A DNA stretch of 60,141 bases. It comes from Adlercreutzia equolifaciens. Lineage in GTDB: Bacteria; Actinomycetota; Coriobacteriia; Coriobacteriales; Eggerthellaceae. The notes beneath the pieces were generated by a model that saw nothing but the letters and a program-made list of their open reading frames with translations, searched no databases and was not told where the DNA came from. Within the stretch, counting starts at the first letter, position 1, and each line of letters starts with the position of its first letter. Shown in pieces: positions 18,715 to 27,531 of this stretch. The position numbers were made by a program, and so were the translations under genes. The stretch is taken from the NCBI RefSeq assembly GCF_029076695.1, contig NZ_JARFIK010000003.1, positions 1 through 60,141 on the forward strand, read 5' to 3'.

Positions 18715-19884
18715 ATGAACGAACGGGCAAAGTACAAACTCATCGGCTTTATCATGATGTTCGCGTCGTCGTCGCTGATGGGTGGCATCGGCGCCTTTAC
18801 ACGCTTCATCGACGCCCCCGGCGACTTCGTGTCGTTCTGGCGCAACTTCGCGGGTCTTATCGCCTTGTCGATCATCTTCTTGTTCATCGGTGGCTTCAAG
18901 AAGGTGAAGACCACGCGCTTTTCGGGAACTATGCTGCTCTCCGGTATTTTCTTGGGGCTCTTGTCGGGCCTGTACTGCCTTTCCACGCAGTACACTACGC
19001 TCGCCAATGCATCGTTTCTGATTTACACCGGTCCCATTTGGTCAACTATTCTGGCGGCCATCTTCTTGAAGGAGAAGCTCAACTGGAAGAGCGTTCTTTG
19101 CATTGTGGCCGTGGTGGTTGGCATGTTGTTCATCGTGGGCATTGTGACGCCAAACGGCCTCACGCTCGATCTCGATCCCACCTATGCCTTTGGTAACGCC
19201 ATCGCCTTTGCTTCCGGCATCGCTTACGGCCTGTATTTGTTCTTCTCGCGCTATCGCGAGGACTGCGACTCGAACGTGCGCTCGTGGTGGAACTTCCTGT
19301 TCGCATCGCTGGCCATTCTTGTGCTGCTGCTGTGGCACAACTTCTTCCTGCAGCCGCTGTCCTATCCGGAAAAGATTAACGGCGTTACGCAGATCAACGC
19401 CGCCGGAGAGATCATCACGCACCCGTGGAATCTGTTCACCATGCCGCTGGATTCGTGGCTCTGGCTCATTGCTGCGGCACTCATCACGGGCTTCGGTGCC
19501 TTCTATCTGTTGACCCATGCCACTAAGCGCCTGAAGGCGGGAGAGCTGGCGGCCATCTCCTATCAGGAGACCATTATGGCAAGTCTGCTTGGCCTGCTGC
19601 TCTTCGGCGAGACCATGACGGCTTTCCAGCTTATCGGCGGCGCGCTCATTGTGCTGGGCGGTGTGAGCCAGATTGTGTTCACCACCAAGGCAGCCAACAC
19701 GGAAGTAAATGACGCGGCGGTTGACGGCGAAGTGGCCCTGGCTGCCCAGGTGGGCGCTGGCGGCGCTGGCTTCATCGATGCATCGCCCGACGGCATGGAC
19801 CCGAAGCTTGCCGCCATGGCTGACGCAGCCGATGCGGCAGCGGCAACCTACGATCGGGATCACCCCTCCGACGCAACGGCGTAA
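18715..19884 (+). CDS. EamA/DMT-superfamily transporter
   Basis: The 389-residue protein has ten predicted transmembrane helices in two EamA halves: FWRNFAGLIALSIIF in the first and YQETIMASLLGLLLFGETMTAFQLIGGALIVLGG in the second. The last 60 residues form a soluble Ala/Asp-rich tail. DMT carriers export or import metabolites; the substrate is not visible from sequence. ATG at 18715 is preferred over an upstream in-frame codon at 18559 because the hydrophobic domain starts soon after it and the upstream part reads as leader. It is followed by creatininase after 71 nt that include a GC-rich hairpin. Confidence 0.88.
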   Translation: MNERAKYKLIGFIMMFASSSLMGGIGAFTRFIDAPGDFVSFWRNFAGLIALSIIFLFIGGFKKVKTTRFSGTMLLSGIFLGLLSGLYCLSTQYTTLANASFLIYTGPIWSTILAAIFLKEKLNWKSVLCIVAVVVGMLFIVGIVTPNGLTLDLDPTYAFGNAIAFASGIAYGLYLFFSRYREDCDSNVRSWWNFLFASLAILVLLLWHNFFLQPLSYPEKINGVTQINAAGEIITHPWNLFTMPLDSWLWLIAAALITGFGAFYLLTHATKRLKAGELAAISYQETIMASLLGLLLFGETMTAFQLIGGALIVLGGVSQIVFTTKAANTEVNDAAVDGEVALAAQVGAGGAGFIDASPDGMDPKLAAMADAADAAAATYDRDHPSDATA

Positions 19885-19913
19885 CGGCTCCTCAATATCT
19901 TTTTCACGACATC

Positions 19914-19936
19914 GGCCCCGCCCTGGCGGCGGGGCC
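19914..19936 (+). terminator. Hairpin between the EamA transporter and creatininase genes
   Basis: GGCCCCGCC (19914-19922) pairs with GGCGGGGCC (19928-19936). There is no real T-run, and the creatininase ribosome binding site follows directly at 19941. It could be a partial terminator or an mRNA-stabilising element that sets different expression levels. Confidence 0.5.
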
Positions 19937-19955
19937 CTTGGGAAAGGACGCTCTC

Positions 19956-20786
19956 ATGAAGAACTCGGTGTATATGGAGGAAATGGACGCGTTCACCTAT
20001 CGCGATAAAATCGCCAAAGATGCAGTGGTGTTTATCCCCGTGGGTGCGTTGGAACAGCATGGCAGCCATATGGCTATGTGCGTTGACGCGGCGCTTACCA
20101 AGGACATGGCCGGGGCCACGGCCGAGGCTTTGGTGGCTGACACCCAGGGCAAGGTTGAGGGCATCGTGTGTGCTCCCATTAACTTCGGCTATCGCTCCCA
20201 GCAGCGCAGCGGCGGTGGTTTTCACCTGTCAGGTACGACGTCGCTGGCCGGCAACACCCTTATCTCGCTGGCCCGCGATATTTGCTACAACCTCATTGAA
20301 GACGGTGCCCGCTATATCGTGTTCATGAACGGACACTACGAGAATTACCAGTTCATTTTCGAGGGGGCGCAGCTTGCCTTGGAAAAGGCGAAGGCCGACG
20401 GCATCGAGGGCGTGAAGGTGCAGCTGCTCTCGTACTGGGACTTCGTGGACGACGCCACCATCGAGGCGCTGTACCCCGACGGCTTCACGGGCTGGGATTT
20501 GGAGCACGCGGGCGTAATGGAAACCTCCCTCATGCTGCTGTTCCATCCCGATCTGGTGGACATGGATCGCATTGATGTCGGCGTGTACTGCGATCTGCCC
20601 GCTCAGCTGCCCAACTATGACGTTCTGCCAGTGGTGGCCTCCTATACGCCGCCTTCGGGGTGCCTGTCTCACCCAGGTGCTTCCACGCGCGAAAAGGGCG
20701 TCATCCTGCGCGACGTGGCGGTGCGAAACATGGTAAGTGCTATCGAGCACGAGTTTTATCGCGAGGGTGATTTCCATGAGAACTAG
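19956..20786 (+). CDS. Creatininase (creatinine amidohydrolase)
   Basis: The 276-residue protein matches the true creatininase subgroup. Expected metal ligands E33, H35 (LEQHGSH), D44, H127 and E129 (NGHYEN) are present. So are the substrate-binding residues known from the Pseudomonas putida enzyme: Y128, W161 (SYWDF), W180 (GWDLEH), H184 and E189. These tryptophans are usually absent from mycofactocin- or riboflavin-type relatives. The expected reaction is reversible hydrolysis of creatinine to creatine in the cytoplasm. ATG at 19956 has GGAAAGGA upstream; a TTG at 19938 is less likely. It lies between two transporter genes and overlaps the second by 11 nt. No creatinase gene is in the window. 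Confidence 0.88.
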   Translation: MKNSVYMEEMDAFTYRDKIAKDAVVFIPVGALEQHGSHMAMCVDAALTKDMAGATAEALVADTQGKVEGIVCAPINFGYRSQQRSGGGFHLSGTTSLAGNTLISLARDICYNLIEDGARYIVFMNGHYENYQFIFEGAQLALEKAKADGIEGVKVQLLSYWDFVDDATIEALYPDGFTGWDLEHAGVMETSLMLLFHPDLVDMDRIDVGVYCDLPAQLPNYDVLPVVASYTPPSGCLSHPGASTREKGVILRDVAVRNMVSAIEHEFYREGDFHEN

Positions 20787-22095
20787 CGACGGGCCTGCGC
20801 CGGCCACCTCAGGCGCCTCTGCGGGTCGCGATCTGAAACGTGTCGCCGCCTCTTCCTTCTTAGGCAATTTCATCGAGTGGTTCGACTATGCCACGTACAC
20901 TTACTTTGCTATCACCATCGGTCTTGTGTTCTTTCCCGACTCCGAGGTAAATTCTACGCTGCTTGCCTTCGCTATTTTCGCCTTGGCCTTCATCTTCCGT
21001 CCCTTGGGTGCGATGTTCTGGGGGAATATGGGCGACAAGAAGGGACGTAAGCAATCGCTGGCTATCTCAGTATTGCTCATGTCGGGCGCGGCCTTCCTTA
21101 TCGGCTGCTTGCCCTCCTACGCCACCATCGGTATTGCCTCGCCCATTCTTTTGCTGGTGCTGCGCAGTGTGCAGGGCTTCTCGGTGGCGGGCGAGTATTC
21201 GGGGGCTGCCGTGTTTCTGGCCGAGTACGCGCCGCCTGATAAGCGCGGTCGTTACTGCTCGCTGGTGCCGGCGTCTACGGCTACGGGGCTTCTGGCCGGC
21301 TCTACTATGGCCCTCGTGCTGAAAATGGCTCTGCCAGAAGCGGCACTTATCGAATGGGGCTGGCGCATCCCGTTTTTGCTGGCCGGTCCGCTGGGCTTTA
21401 TCGCTCACTACATCCGTACGAAGCTGGAGGACTCTCCAGCGTTCAAGGAAATGGAAAAAGAAGACAAGGAAGCGGCTCACCCCACGCGTCTCGTGTTCAA
21501 GAAGTATCGCCGACGTCTCTTGTCCTCCATCGCCGCTACCATGGTGAACGCGGTAGGCTTCTACCTGGTGTTGACCTATTTGCCCACCTATCTGACCAGT
21601 TATACGGTTATGGAGGCTTCCCAGGCGCAGCTGGCCACGGATGTGGCGCTGGTGGCGTACTTGTTCATCATCTTTGGCGCGGGCACGCTGTCCGACAAAG
21701 TGGGTCGCCGCCGCATGCTTCTTTCTGCGTGCGTGGCCTTCATCGCGCTCTCGGTGCCCTGCTTCCTTATGTTGGGAACGGCCACGCTGCCCGTCGTCAT
21801 TGTTGCCGAGCTTATAATGTGCATCACCTTGTCGCTGAACGATGCGAATATTGCCTGCTATCAGGCTGAGATGTTTCCGACCGAGGTGCGCTACACCGGT
21901 GCGGCCTTGGGTTCGAACTTGGCCTATGTGGTGTTCGGCGGCACTGCGTCGTTTGTGGCGACGGCTCTGATTGACGCCACGGGCAACGGTCTCATGCCGG
22001 CGTTCTATATGATGGCCATTGCTGCCGTTGCCGGCATCATCTTGTTTTTCACTGCTAAGGACTATAACGGTATACCCCTGGACGAAATCCAGTAG
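20776..22095 (+). CDS. MHS-family (ProP-like) major facilitator transporter
   Basis: The 439-residue, 12-helix protein shows the metabolite:H+ symporter hallmarks: SSFLGNFIEWFDYATYTYF at the start, RPLGAMFWGNMGDKKGRK in loop 2-3, and QGFSVAGEYSGAAVFLAEY. The nearest well-known relatives carry proline, betaine, ectoine, citrate or alpha-ketoglutarate. Because it overlaps creatininase by 11 nt, it may import creatinine or creatine, zwitterions resembling ProP substrates; this is inference. The start at 20776 is chosen because the conserved N-terminus begins shortly after it. Confidence 0.9.
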   Translation: MRTSDGPAPATSGASAGRDLKRVAASSFLGNFIEWFDYATYTYFAITIGLVFFPDSEVNSTLLAFAIFALAFIFRPLGAMFWGNMGDKKGRKQSLAISVLLMSGAAFLIGCLPSYATIGIASPILLLVLRSVQGFSVAGEYSGAAVFLAEYAPPDKRGRYCSLVPASTATGLLAGSTMALVLKMALPEAALIEWGWRIPFLLAGPLGFIAHYIRTKLEDSPAFKEMEKEDKEAAHPTRLVFKKYRRRLLSSIAATMVNAVGFYLVLTYLPTYLTSYTVMEASQAQLATDVALVAYLFIIFGAGTLSDKVGRRRMLLSACVAFIALSVPCFLMLGTATLPVVIVAELIMCITLSLNDANIACYQAEMFPTEVRYTGAALGSNLAYVVFGGTASFVATALIDATGNGLMPAFYMMAIAAVAGIILFFTAKDYNGIPLDEIQ

Positions 22096-22172
22096 CCGGG
22101 TTGCTAATGCTGGTCTTGAGCCCTTGGTCCAGCTTCCCTTGAGGTGCCCGGCTCGTCCGTCCCCGTGGTAAA

Positions 22173-22238
22173 GGGGCGGCGTCCGACTTGCCGCCCCGTT
22201 GTCTCGGCCCCGCAGCTGCCCTGCTGCGGGGCCCTTTT
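22173..22238 (+). terminator. Tandem hairpins after the MHS transporter gene
   Basis: GGGGCGGC/GCCGCCCC forms a first hairpin at 22173-22197. GGCCCCGCAG (22206-22215) and CTGCGGGGCC (22223-22232) form a second with a CTTTT tail. This closes the creatininase unit. The rest of 22096-22524 holds a small palindrome ACGTT-CAGG-AACGT at 22340-22353 and no gene. Confidence 0.8.
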
Positions 22239-22524
22239 GCGTTTGGGCGCCCAGGGCCGCGCTGCAGCGGCTCGTGGTGCATGCTGAAGCGGTTGCGACC
22301 GTCACAGCGATTGCGGATGGAACAGGCAGTAGTTCGCACACGTTCAGGAACGTTTCTACGGAGAGGAGGCCCCGTGCCCTTTGTCGAAGGGAACAAAAAG
22401 ACCGTCCGACAATTGGAAGGCGGAGGGGTTCGTTTTTTCTGAGCATCGTGTTAATCTGGGCCTATGCGCGCCCGGCGATGCTCGGGCGTGTCTGTTTCGG
22501 GGCGATTGGGCGGAAGGAGGGAAC

Positions 22525-23859
22525 GTGGCGGCGGTTAATCCCGGGGTCTATAAGGACATCTTGCGCGTGCGCCAGGCGTATCCCTTCGACGTTGCCTGCT
22601 TGCTCATGCGCTTCTTTGGAAGCATGCTGAATATCGGCGTCGTGACCATGATGACGCTGTCCGGGTATTCGTTCTTCGCGGCGGGTCTCGTATCCTCCAC
22701 CATCGCGCTCTCCATTTTTGTAGTGGGGCCGCGCGTTTCCAAGCGCATTGACGAGCGTGGTCAGACGGCCGTGGTGCCGAAGGCCGCCGCCGTGGCCTTA
22801 ACGGGCTTGGTTATTTTGCTGGCGGTCGTGCTTGCCCATGGTCCGGTGTGGCCGCTGTTTGTTGGCGCTGTGCTGGTGGGTTTCTATCCGAGCCCTCAGG
22901 CGATGGCCCGTGCGCGTTGGACGTACCTGATTCGCTCGGGGCGGCTGGGCTCCCATGCGCCCGAGCTTCGTACCATGTTCTCTTACGAGAGCGTGCTTGA
23001 CGATATGGCGTTTATTTTCAGCCCCTCTATCTCTATTGCCCTGGCCGCTTCCGTTCATCCAGTTGCTGGCATGGTGGCAGGAGGCGTGGCCTTTGTCACG
23101 GGCTGCTTGCTGTTGACGCTGGCGCGCTCGACGGCGCCTCAGCCAGGTTGGAGCGAAGGTGCCAGCGTTGAAGAAGAGGCCGGAGCCTTAAGTGAAGTGG
23201 AGGATGCGCAGCTGGCAGCCTCGGGGGACGCCCCGGAAAGGTCCAGGCGACGCAGCTTGTTCCGTACGTCATCCGTCGTTCGCGTACTGTTCTTTATCTA
23301 TCTGTTCATGGGGTCGTTTCTGGGCCTGTTCGATACGGCGACGGTATCGTTGGCCGAAGATCTGCACAGCCCCAACGTGGCCAGCGTCGTGCTGGTGATG
23401 CAGGGCGTCATGTCCATGGTGGCTGGCTTTGCCTTCGGTATGGTGCGCCTGCGCCAGCCGCTGGCCAAACAGCTGGCGGTAGCGGCCACGCTGGTGGGCT
23501 GCGCCTTCGCCACCATGTTCCTTATCGACTCGGCGGTGTCTCTGGCGTTGGTGGGTCTGGCAGGGGCCGCTACCTATGCGCCGCTGCTCATTGTGGCCAA
23601 TACGGTATGCGAAAAGGCGGTACCCGAGGAGCGTTTGACCGAGGCCATCACGTGGCTGGGCGCTGGCTACACCTGCGGCGCGGCCGTAGGCCCCTCCCTG
23701 GGCGGCGCGGTTATCGACGCATTGGGCACCCTGGCCAGCTTCGATGTGGGTGCCGTGCTGGCGCTGGGTATGCCGCTTACGGCTCTTGGGTGCTACCGCC
23801 TGGTGAAACGCAATTTGCGTCAGGGCTACACCATGGTTGAGAAGCGGGCGCTCAAATAA
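22525..23859 (+). CDS. Major facilitator superfamily transporter
   Basis: The 444-residue protein has 12 hydrophobic helices with a long cytoplasmic loop in the middle (about residues 205-250, Glu/Ser/Arg-rich), the usual MFS plan. RFFGSMLNIGVVTMMTLSGYSFFAAGL forms the first helices. No drug- or sugar-specific motif is clear. The start is a GTG with a strong AAGGAGG at 22514-22520; an in-frame upstream ATG at 22381 lies in sequence without coding character. It is convergent with the RidA gene 37 nt away. Confidence 0.85.
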   Translation: MAAVNPGVYKDILRVRQAYPFDVACLLMRFFGSMLNIGVVTMMTLSGYSFFAAGLVSSTIALSIFVVGPRVSKRIDERGQTAVVPKAAAVALTGLVILLAVVLAHGPVWPLFVGAVLVGFYPSPQAMARARWTYLIRSGRLGSHAPELRTMFSYESVLDDMAFIFSPSISIALAASVHPVAGMVAGGVAFVTGCLLLTLARSTAPQPGWSEGASVEEEAGALSEVEDAQLAASGDAPERSRRRSLFRTSSVVRVLFFIYLFMGSFLGLFDTATVSLAEDLHSPNVASVVLVMQGVMSMVAGFAFGMVRLRQPLAKQLAVAATLVGCAFATMFLIDSAVSLALVGLAGAATYAPLLIVANTVCEKAVPEERLTEAITWLGAGYTCGAAVGPSLGGAVIDALGTLASFDVGAVLALGMPLTALGCYRLVKRNLRQGYTMVEKRALK

Positions 23860-23896
23860 GAAGCAGCCAGGGAGGGTCGCTGGGTTGAGCGAAGGG

Positions 23897-24268
23897 CTAC
23901 CTCGTTACGGCAATGGCGGATACCTCCACCAGCGCGCCCTTGGGCAGGGCGGCCGCTTGGACGCATTCGCGAGCCGGCTGGGTGGCGAAGAATTTTGCGT
24001 ATTCCGCGTTGAATGCCTCGAAATCGGCAAGATCGGCCAGGAAGCACGTGGTCTTGACTACCAGGTCAAGGCTCGATTCGCCGGCTTCCAGCACAGCACG
24101 CAGATTTGTGAGGGCTTGGGTGGTCTGGGCCTCAACGCCCTCGGCCAAGACGCCACTGACCGGATCGAGACCCAGCTGCCCGGAGGCGAAGACGAAGCCG
24201 TTAATGCGAATGGCTTGCGAATAGGGGCCCAAAGCGGCGGGGGCGTCGGGCGTGGATACCTGGGGCAT
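23897..24268 (-). CDS. ridA: RidA/YjgF family enamine/imine deaminase
   Basis: The 123-residue protein has the RidA signature: LGPYSQAIRINGFVFASGQLGLDP near the start, and ARECVQAAALPKGALVEVSAIAV at the end with the conserved catalytic Arg. RidA hydrolyses reactive enamines/imines such as 2-aminoacrylate released by PLP enzymes. ATG at 24268 gives the normal family length; longer reading frames upstream add unrelated sequence. It is a single gene on its strand. Confidence 0.94.
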   Translation of the reverse strand: MPQVSTPDAPAALGPYSQAIRINGFVFASGQLGLDPVSGVLAEGVEAQTTQALTNLRAVLEAGESSLDLVVKTTCFLADLADFEAFNAEYAKFFATQPARECVQAAALPKGALVEVSAIAVTR

Positions 24269-24534
24269 GATTCGTCCTTTCGAAGGCGCCGTTGCGGCCG
24301 ATGGGAGACGCGAAGGCGCGGTTGGCAGTTCTTTTCGATGGTAGCGGATTCTCGTGGTAAAAGTTGACATTTTTCTATCTGATTCCAGGTCGATACCCCG
24401 AGGCTGGCACAATAGGGGCGCGGGTGAGCCGTCTTGCGCGAGAGCTTCAGAGGAAGGTGCTTTTGCGCCAGATGGGCTCAAGGCCCGCACCTGGCATCGA
24501 CGCATCGTGCGTCTTAACGCAAAGGAGGTTTTGC

Positions 24535-25383
24535 ATGGAGCCTGCAAACTATCAACCGCCGGTGTACGCCCAAGGCTGCCTGTCGGCCGGGTGGGCTGAT
24601 CTTAAGGCGTCGCCGGACTACGTCAAGCGGCTGTTGCTGCTTGGCCTCATCATGTGCGTTCCCGTCCTCAATTTTGTCGTGGCAGGTTACCTGCTGCTGT
24701 GGGCGCGCGAGGTGCCCTTCGGCGGTCGCACGCCACTGCCTCAGAAAATGGTGACGGGCCAAACGTTCGAATACGGCTTCTACGCGTTTGTGCTGTCGCT
24801 CATCGGTGCCATTGTGGGTGGTATCGTGGGAGGCATCCTGGGCTTCATTCCGATCCTGGGCGGCCTGTTGGGCCTTGCGGTCACCTTGGCTGTCAGCGTG
24901 GCGGTCATGCTCATGCAAATGCGTATGATCATGGCAATGAACCTGGGTGCGGCTTTCGACGTGAAGGACCTGTGGGAAAAGGGCAAGCGCAAAGGGGGCG
25001 AGCTGCTGCTGGTTACGCTGGTGCCTTCCATTGTGATGGGCTTCATCATCGCTGTGCTGTCTTTCGTGGTCATGATGCCCTGCGTCATGCTGGGCATTGG
25101 CGGGGCTATGCCGGCCATGGCCGGTATGAGCTCCGTTGCTGAGCCCACTTTTGGCCAGGCTATGGCGCTTTTGGGCGCCATGGGGGGTCCGCTCGTCATC
25201 GGTGTACTGGTCATTTACGTGGTAGCCTGCATTGGCGAGGTTATCGCGTCGGCTCTGTCCTATCGCGCCCTCGGGCACTGGGTGGGTCGCTATGCGTCCG
25301 ACTGGACGACGCTGTCGGTGCCGAAGCCGCCGCTGTATCCCACCTACACCACGCAACCGCCCACGCCGGGCTCGTTCCAGTAG
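24535..25383 (+). CDS. DUF4013-type membrane protein
   Basis: The 282-residue protein has about six hydrophobic segments, some glycine-rich (GAIVGGIVGGILGFIPILGGLLGL), and a Pro/Thr-rich C-terminal tail. The segment KRLLLLGLIMCVPVLNFVVAGYLLLWAREV resembles the start of DUF4013 proteins, whose function is unknown. ATG at 24535 is chosen because of AAAGGAGG 8 nt before it. It is divergent from ridA and ends at a strong terminator shared with the next gene. Confidence 0.75.
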   Translation: MEPANYQPPVYAQGCLSAGWADLKASPDYVKRLLLLGLIMCVPVLNFVVAGYLLLWAREVPFGGRTPLPQKMVTGQTFEYGFYAFVLSLIGAIVGGIVGGILGFIPILGGLLGLAVTLAVSVAVMLMQMRMIMAMNLGAAFDVKDLWEKGKRKGGELLLVTLVPSIVMGFIIAVLSFVVMMPCVMLGIGGAMPAMAGMSSVAEPTFGQAMALLGAMGGPLVIGVLVIYVVACIGEVIASALSYRALGHWVGRYASDWTTLSVPKPPLYPTYTTQPPTPGSFQ

Positions 25384-25506
25384 GGCTTTCGGCGCCGGCC
25401 GTTCACGGGAAGGGTCGGCGCCTATGGCATGAACTCTTAGGTGGAAAGTCCTGTCGGGCTGGTGTTTAAGCCGCCAAGCAAGAGCTTGGCGGAGCGCAAC
25501 AAATAA

Positions 25507-25545
25507 GGGCGCGCGACTACGTTAGTCGCGCGCCCTTTGGTTTTC
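25507..25545. terminator. Bidirectional terminator between convergent genes
   Basis: GGGCGCGCGACT (25507-25518) pairs perfectly with AGTCGCGCGCCC (25524-25535), followed by TTTGGTTTTC. It lies between the DUF4013 gene and the convergent gene at 25593-26858. Confidence 0.85.
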
Positions 25546-25592
25546 AGGGAAGACGCTGCTGAGCTTTCTGCTCGCCCCTAAGGGCAACGGGG

Positions 25593-26858
25593 CTAGCCAG
25601 CCTGCTTGATGTTGAGCGCCTTGATGCCAGCCGGGGCCCAGCTGGTGGCGAAGCTTTCCTCCAAGGGGCCTTCCACGTATTCCACCTTGAAGCCGTCGAG
25701 GGTCTTCATCTGGGACTTGCTGACGCCGGATACCGCCACAGGCAAAGTGGTGAATTCGTACTTCTTGCCGTCCAGGGTCATGGTAACGGGCTGGTTGAAC
25801 TTGAGGACGAACTGCACGTCGCCGTCGGCGTCATCAGAAGCATCCTTGTTGCTGTAATCGTTGTCCTTGGCCAGCTTGGAGGCCTTGGTCTTGCCGATCT
25901 TCTCCAGCGTGCCGCTCAGTTTCACCGTGTCGCCGAATTTCACCTTGCCCAGCTTCACGGGCTTCACTTCGGCGGCGGTGACTTCGGCCTGCTGCTCGTT
26001 AGAGCTCTTGTCGCCTTCGGTCTCCTCATCGGTGGGCACGGGCACGTCCTTGCGGTCAATCTGACCCGCATCGGCCACGGCTACCTGCCAGCCGGCGTCG
26101 TTGGCCCAGGTGACCGCCAGCTCTACCGTGCAGGTGCGCAGCTGGTTGTACTTCTTCTTGTCCTTCTCAACCTCGGCCTGCTTGGACAGCTCCACGGTGA
26201 TGGGGCCGCCGTCGATGGACAGGTCGGAGCTGGTCTTCACCACGCTGGCCTCGGCCATTTCCTCGCCGTAGGTGGGATCGTGCTCGTACAAGATGGTGTC
26301 CAGGTGCTCGACAATCTCGCTGGCCTTGGCGGAGGCCAGCGGCTTGGAAGTAACGTCGCCGCGGGTCAGGTCGCCCGGCACCCAGGTCTCGCTATCGACG
26401 GAATAATCGAAAGGCAGCGTAACGGGCACGTTGATCTCGACGCCCTTGTTCTTGAAGGTGGCCGTAGCGGTAACGGTGCACTCCACCACAACGTTGGCCG
26501 GAGCGCCCAGATCCACCGGCTCGGCCACTTTGACGTCGCTGAACTTGGGACCGATCAGGTCGTCCTGGGAAACGTAGGCGTACTTGGAGATGTCGGGGGC
26601 GGCCATATCGGCCTCTTCCAGAGCGGCCAGGGCGCGCTCTTCGGAGAGCGGTACGCGTTGAACCGTTTCAACAACGGGCTCGTTGAAAGTGCCCTGGGTG
26701 AACAGGTACACCGCTACGCCAGCGGCTACTAAAGCGGCAATGACCAGGCCAATAATGATGGCGCCGCGATGGCCCTTCTTTACATTCTGGGCCTGAGCCG
26801 CGCCCACGGTGCCGTAATCGGGCTCTTGGGTAGGCTTCTGCGAATCTTGCTCAGTCAT
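25593..26858 (-). CDS. Membrane-anchored extracytoplasmic protein of unknown function
   Basis: No family is recognised. The 421-residue protein has a short cytoplasmic N-terminus, one transmembrane anchor (GAIIIGLVIAALVAAGVAVYLF, about residues 32-53) and an extracytoplasmic part with alternating beta-rich segments. An acidic linker (EETEGDKSSNEQQ) at about 280-292 separates two domains. The C-terminal domain reads GKVKFGDTVKLSGTLEKIG then beta strands, and could be an immunoglobulin-like or OB-like fold. It is rich in Lys, Asp and Val, as is common for exported proteins. It is a single gene. Confidence 0.8.
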   Translation of the reverse strand: MTEQDSQKPTQEPDYGTVGAAQAQNVKKGHRGAIIIGLVIAALVAAGVAVYLFTQGTFNEPVVETVQRVPLSEERALAALEEADMAAPDISKYAYVSQDDLIGPKFSDVKVAEPVDLGAPANVVVECTVTATATFKNKGVEINVPVTLPFDYSVDSETWVPGDLTRGDVTSKPLASAKASEIVEHLDTILYEHDPTYGEEMAEASVVKTSSDLSIDGGPITVELSKQAEVEKDKKKYNQLRTCTVELAVTWANDAGWQVAVADAGQIDRKDVPVPTDEETEGDKSSNEQQAEVTAAEVKPVKLGKVKFGDTVKLSGTLEKIGKTKASKLAKDNDYSNKDASDDADGDVQFVLKFNQPVTMTLDGKKYEFTTLPVAVSGVSKSQMKTLDGFKVEYVEGPLEESFATSWAPAGIKALNIKQAG

Positions 26859-27002
26859 AACGTCCTCCTGAATAATTCAGGGCAGCGTGTATGCTACCTA
26901 TTCGAGCATTGTACTCGACAAAGCCCCTTGTCGGCTAGGGGAAAAGGGGAATGAGGAGGCGTCGGGGCGCCTTAATGCACGAAGTGTCAATAGATGGGAC
27001 TG

Positions 27003-27422
27003 CTAGGCGCGGTTTTGGCGGTCGAGGTTGCCCGCAACGACCAGGCAGATGACCATGAGCACACCGTTGAAAAGCAGGGAGGTGGGAAGGTCGTTTCCGA
27101 CGGCGTTACAAAGCCCCAGGCCGAGCACGGTGCTCACGATGCCTGCCACCGCCAGGGTGCGCAGCGAGCCGGCGTGTTGCGGCTGTCGCGAGGCTCGCAG
27201 CCCCATGATGCCCACGGCCAGGGTAAGCCCGCTGAGGGCTGCTTCGACTACCCCGAGAACCGTGGCAGAGAGCGAGAGGGAAGCGCCTGCGGCGAAGCAT
27301 TCCGTCAAAGCGGCGTAGAGAATGGCCGCGCCGCTGAGCAGGCCGACGATGCCCCACAGGAGAAGCAAGTAGGAAAAGGCCCGCACGTACCAGGAGACGC
27401 TGTCTTTCCGCTGGGATTCCAC
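27003..27422 (-). CDS. Small four-helix membrane protein
   Basis: The 139-residue protein has four hydrophobic helices and a charged N-terminus (MESQRKDSVSW). No catalytic motif is visible and no family is recognised. It is divergent from the CmpB-like gene that begins 110 nt away, so the two may share a regulatory region. Confidence 0.7.
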   Translation of the reverse strand: MESQRKDSVSWYVRAFSYLLLLWGIVGLLSGAAILYAALTECFAAGASLSLSATVLGVVEAALSGLTLAVGIMGLRASRQPQHAGSLRTLAVAGIVSTVLGLGLCNAVGNDLPTSLLFNGVLMVICLVVAGNLDRQNRA

Positions 27423-27531
27423 CGCACTCCTTCCAGAAGGGCGTCGAGGGCGCCCGTGGGTTTTTCGTAACGCTTGTGCCCAAGATGGCGGTGCACAGGC
27501 GGGGTTTCGGGGGTCATGATACCATAGCCCT

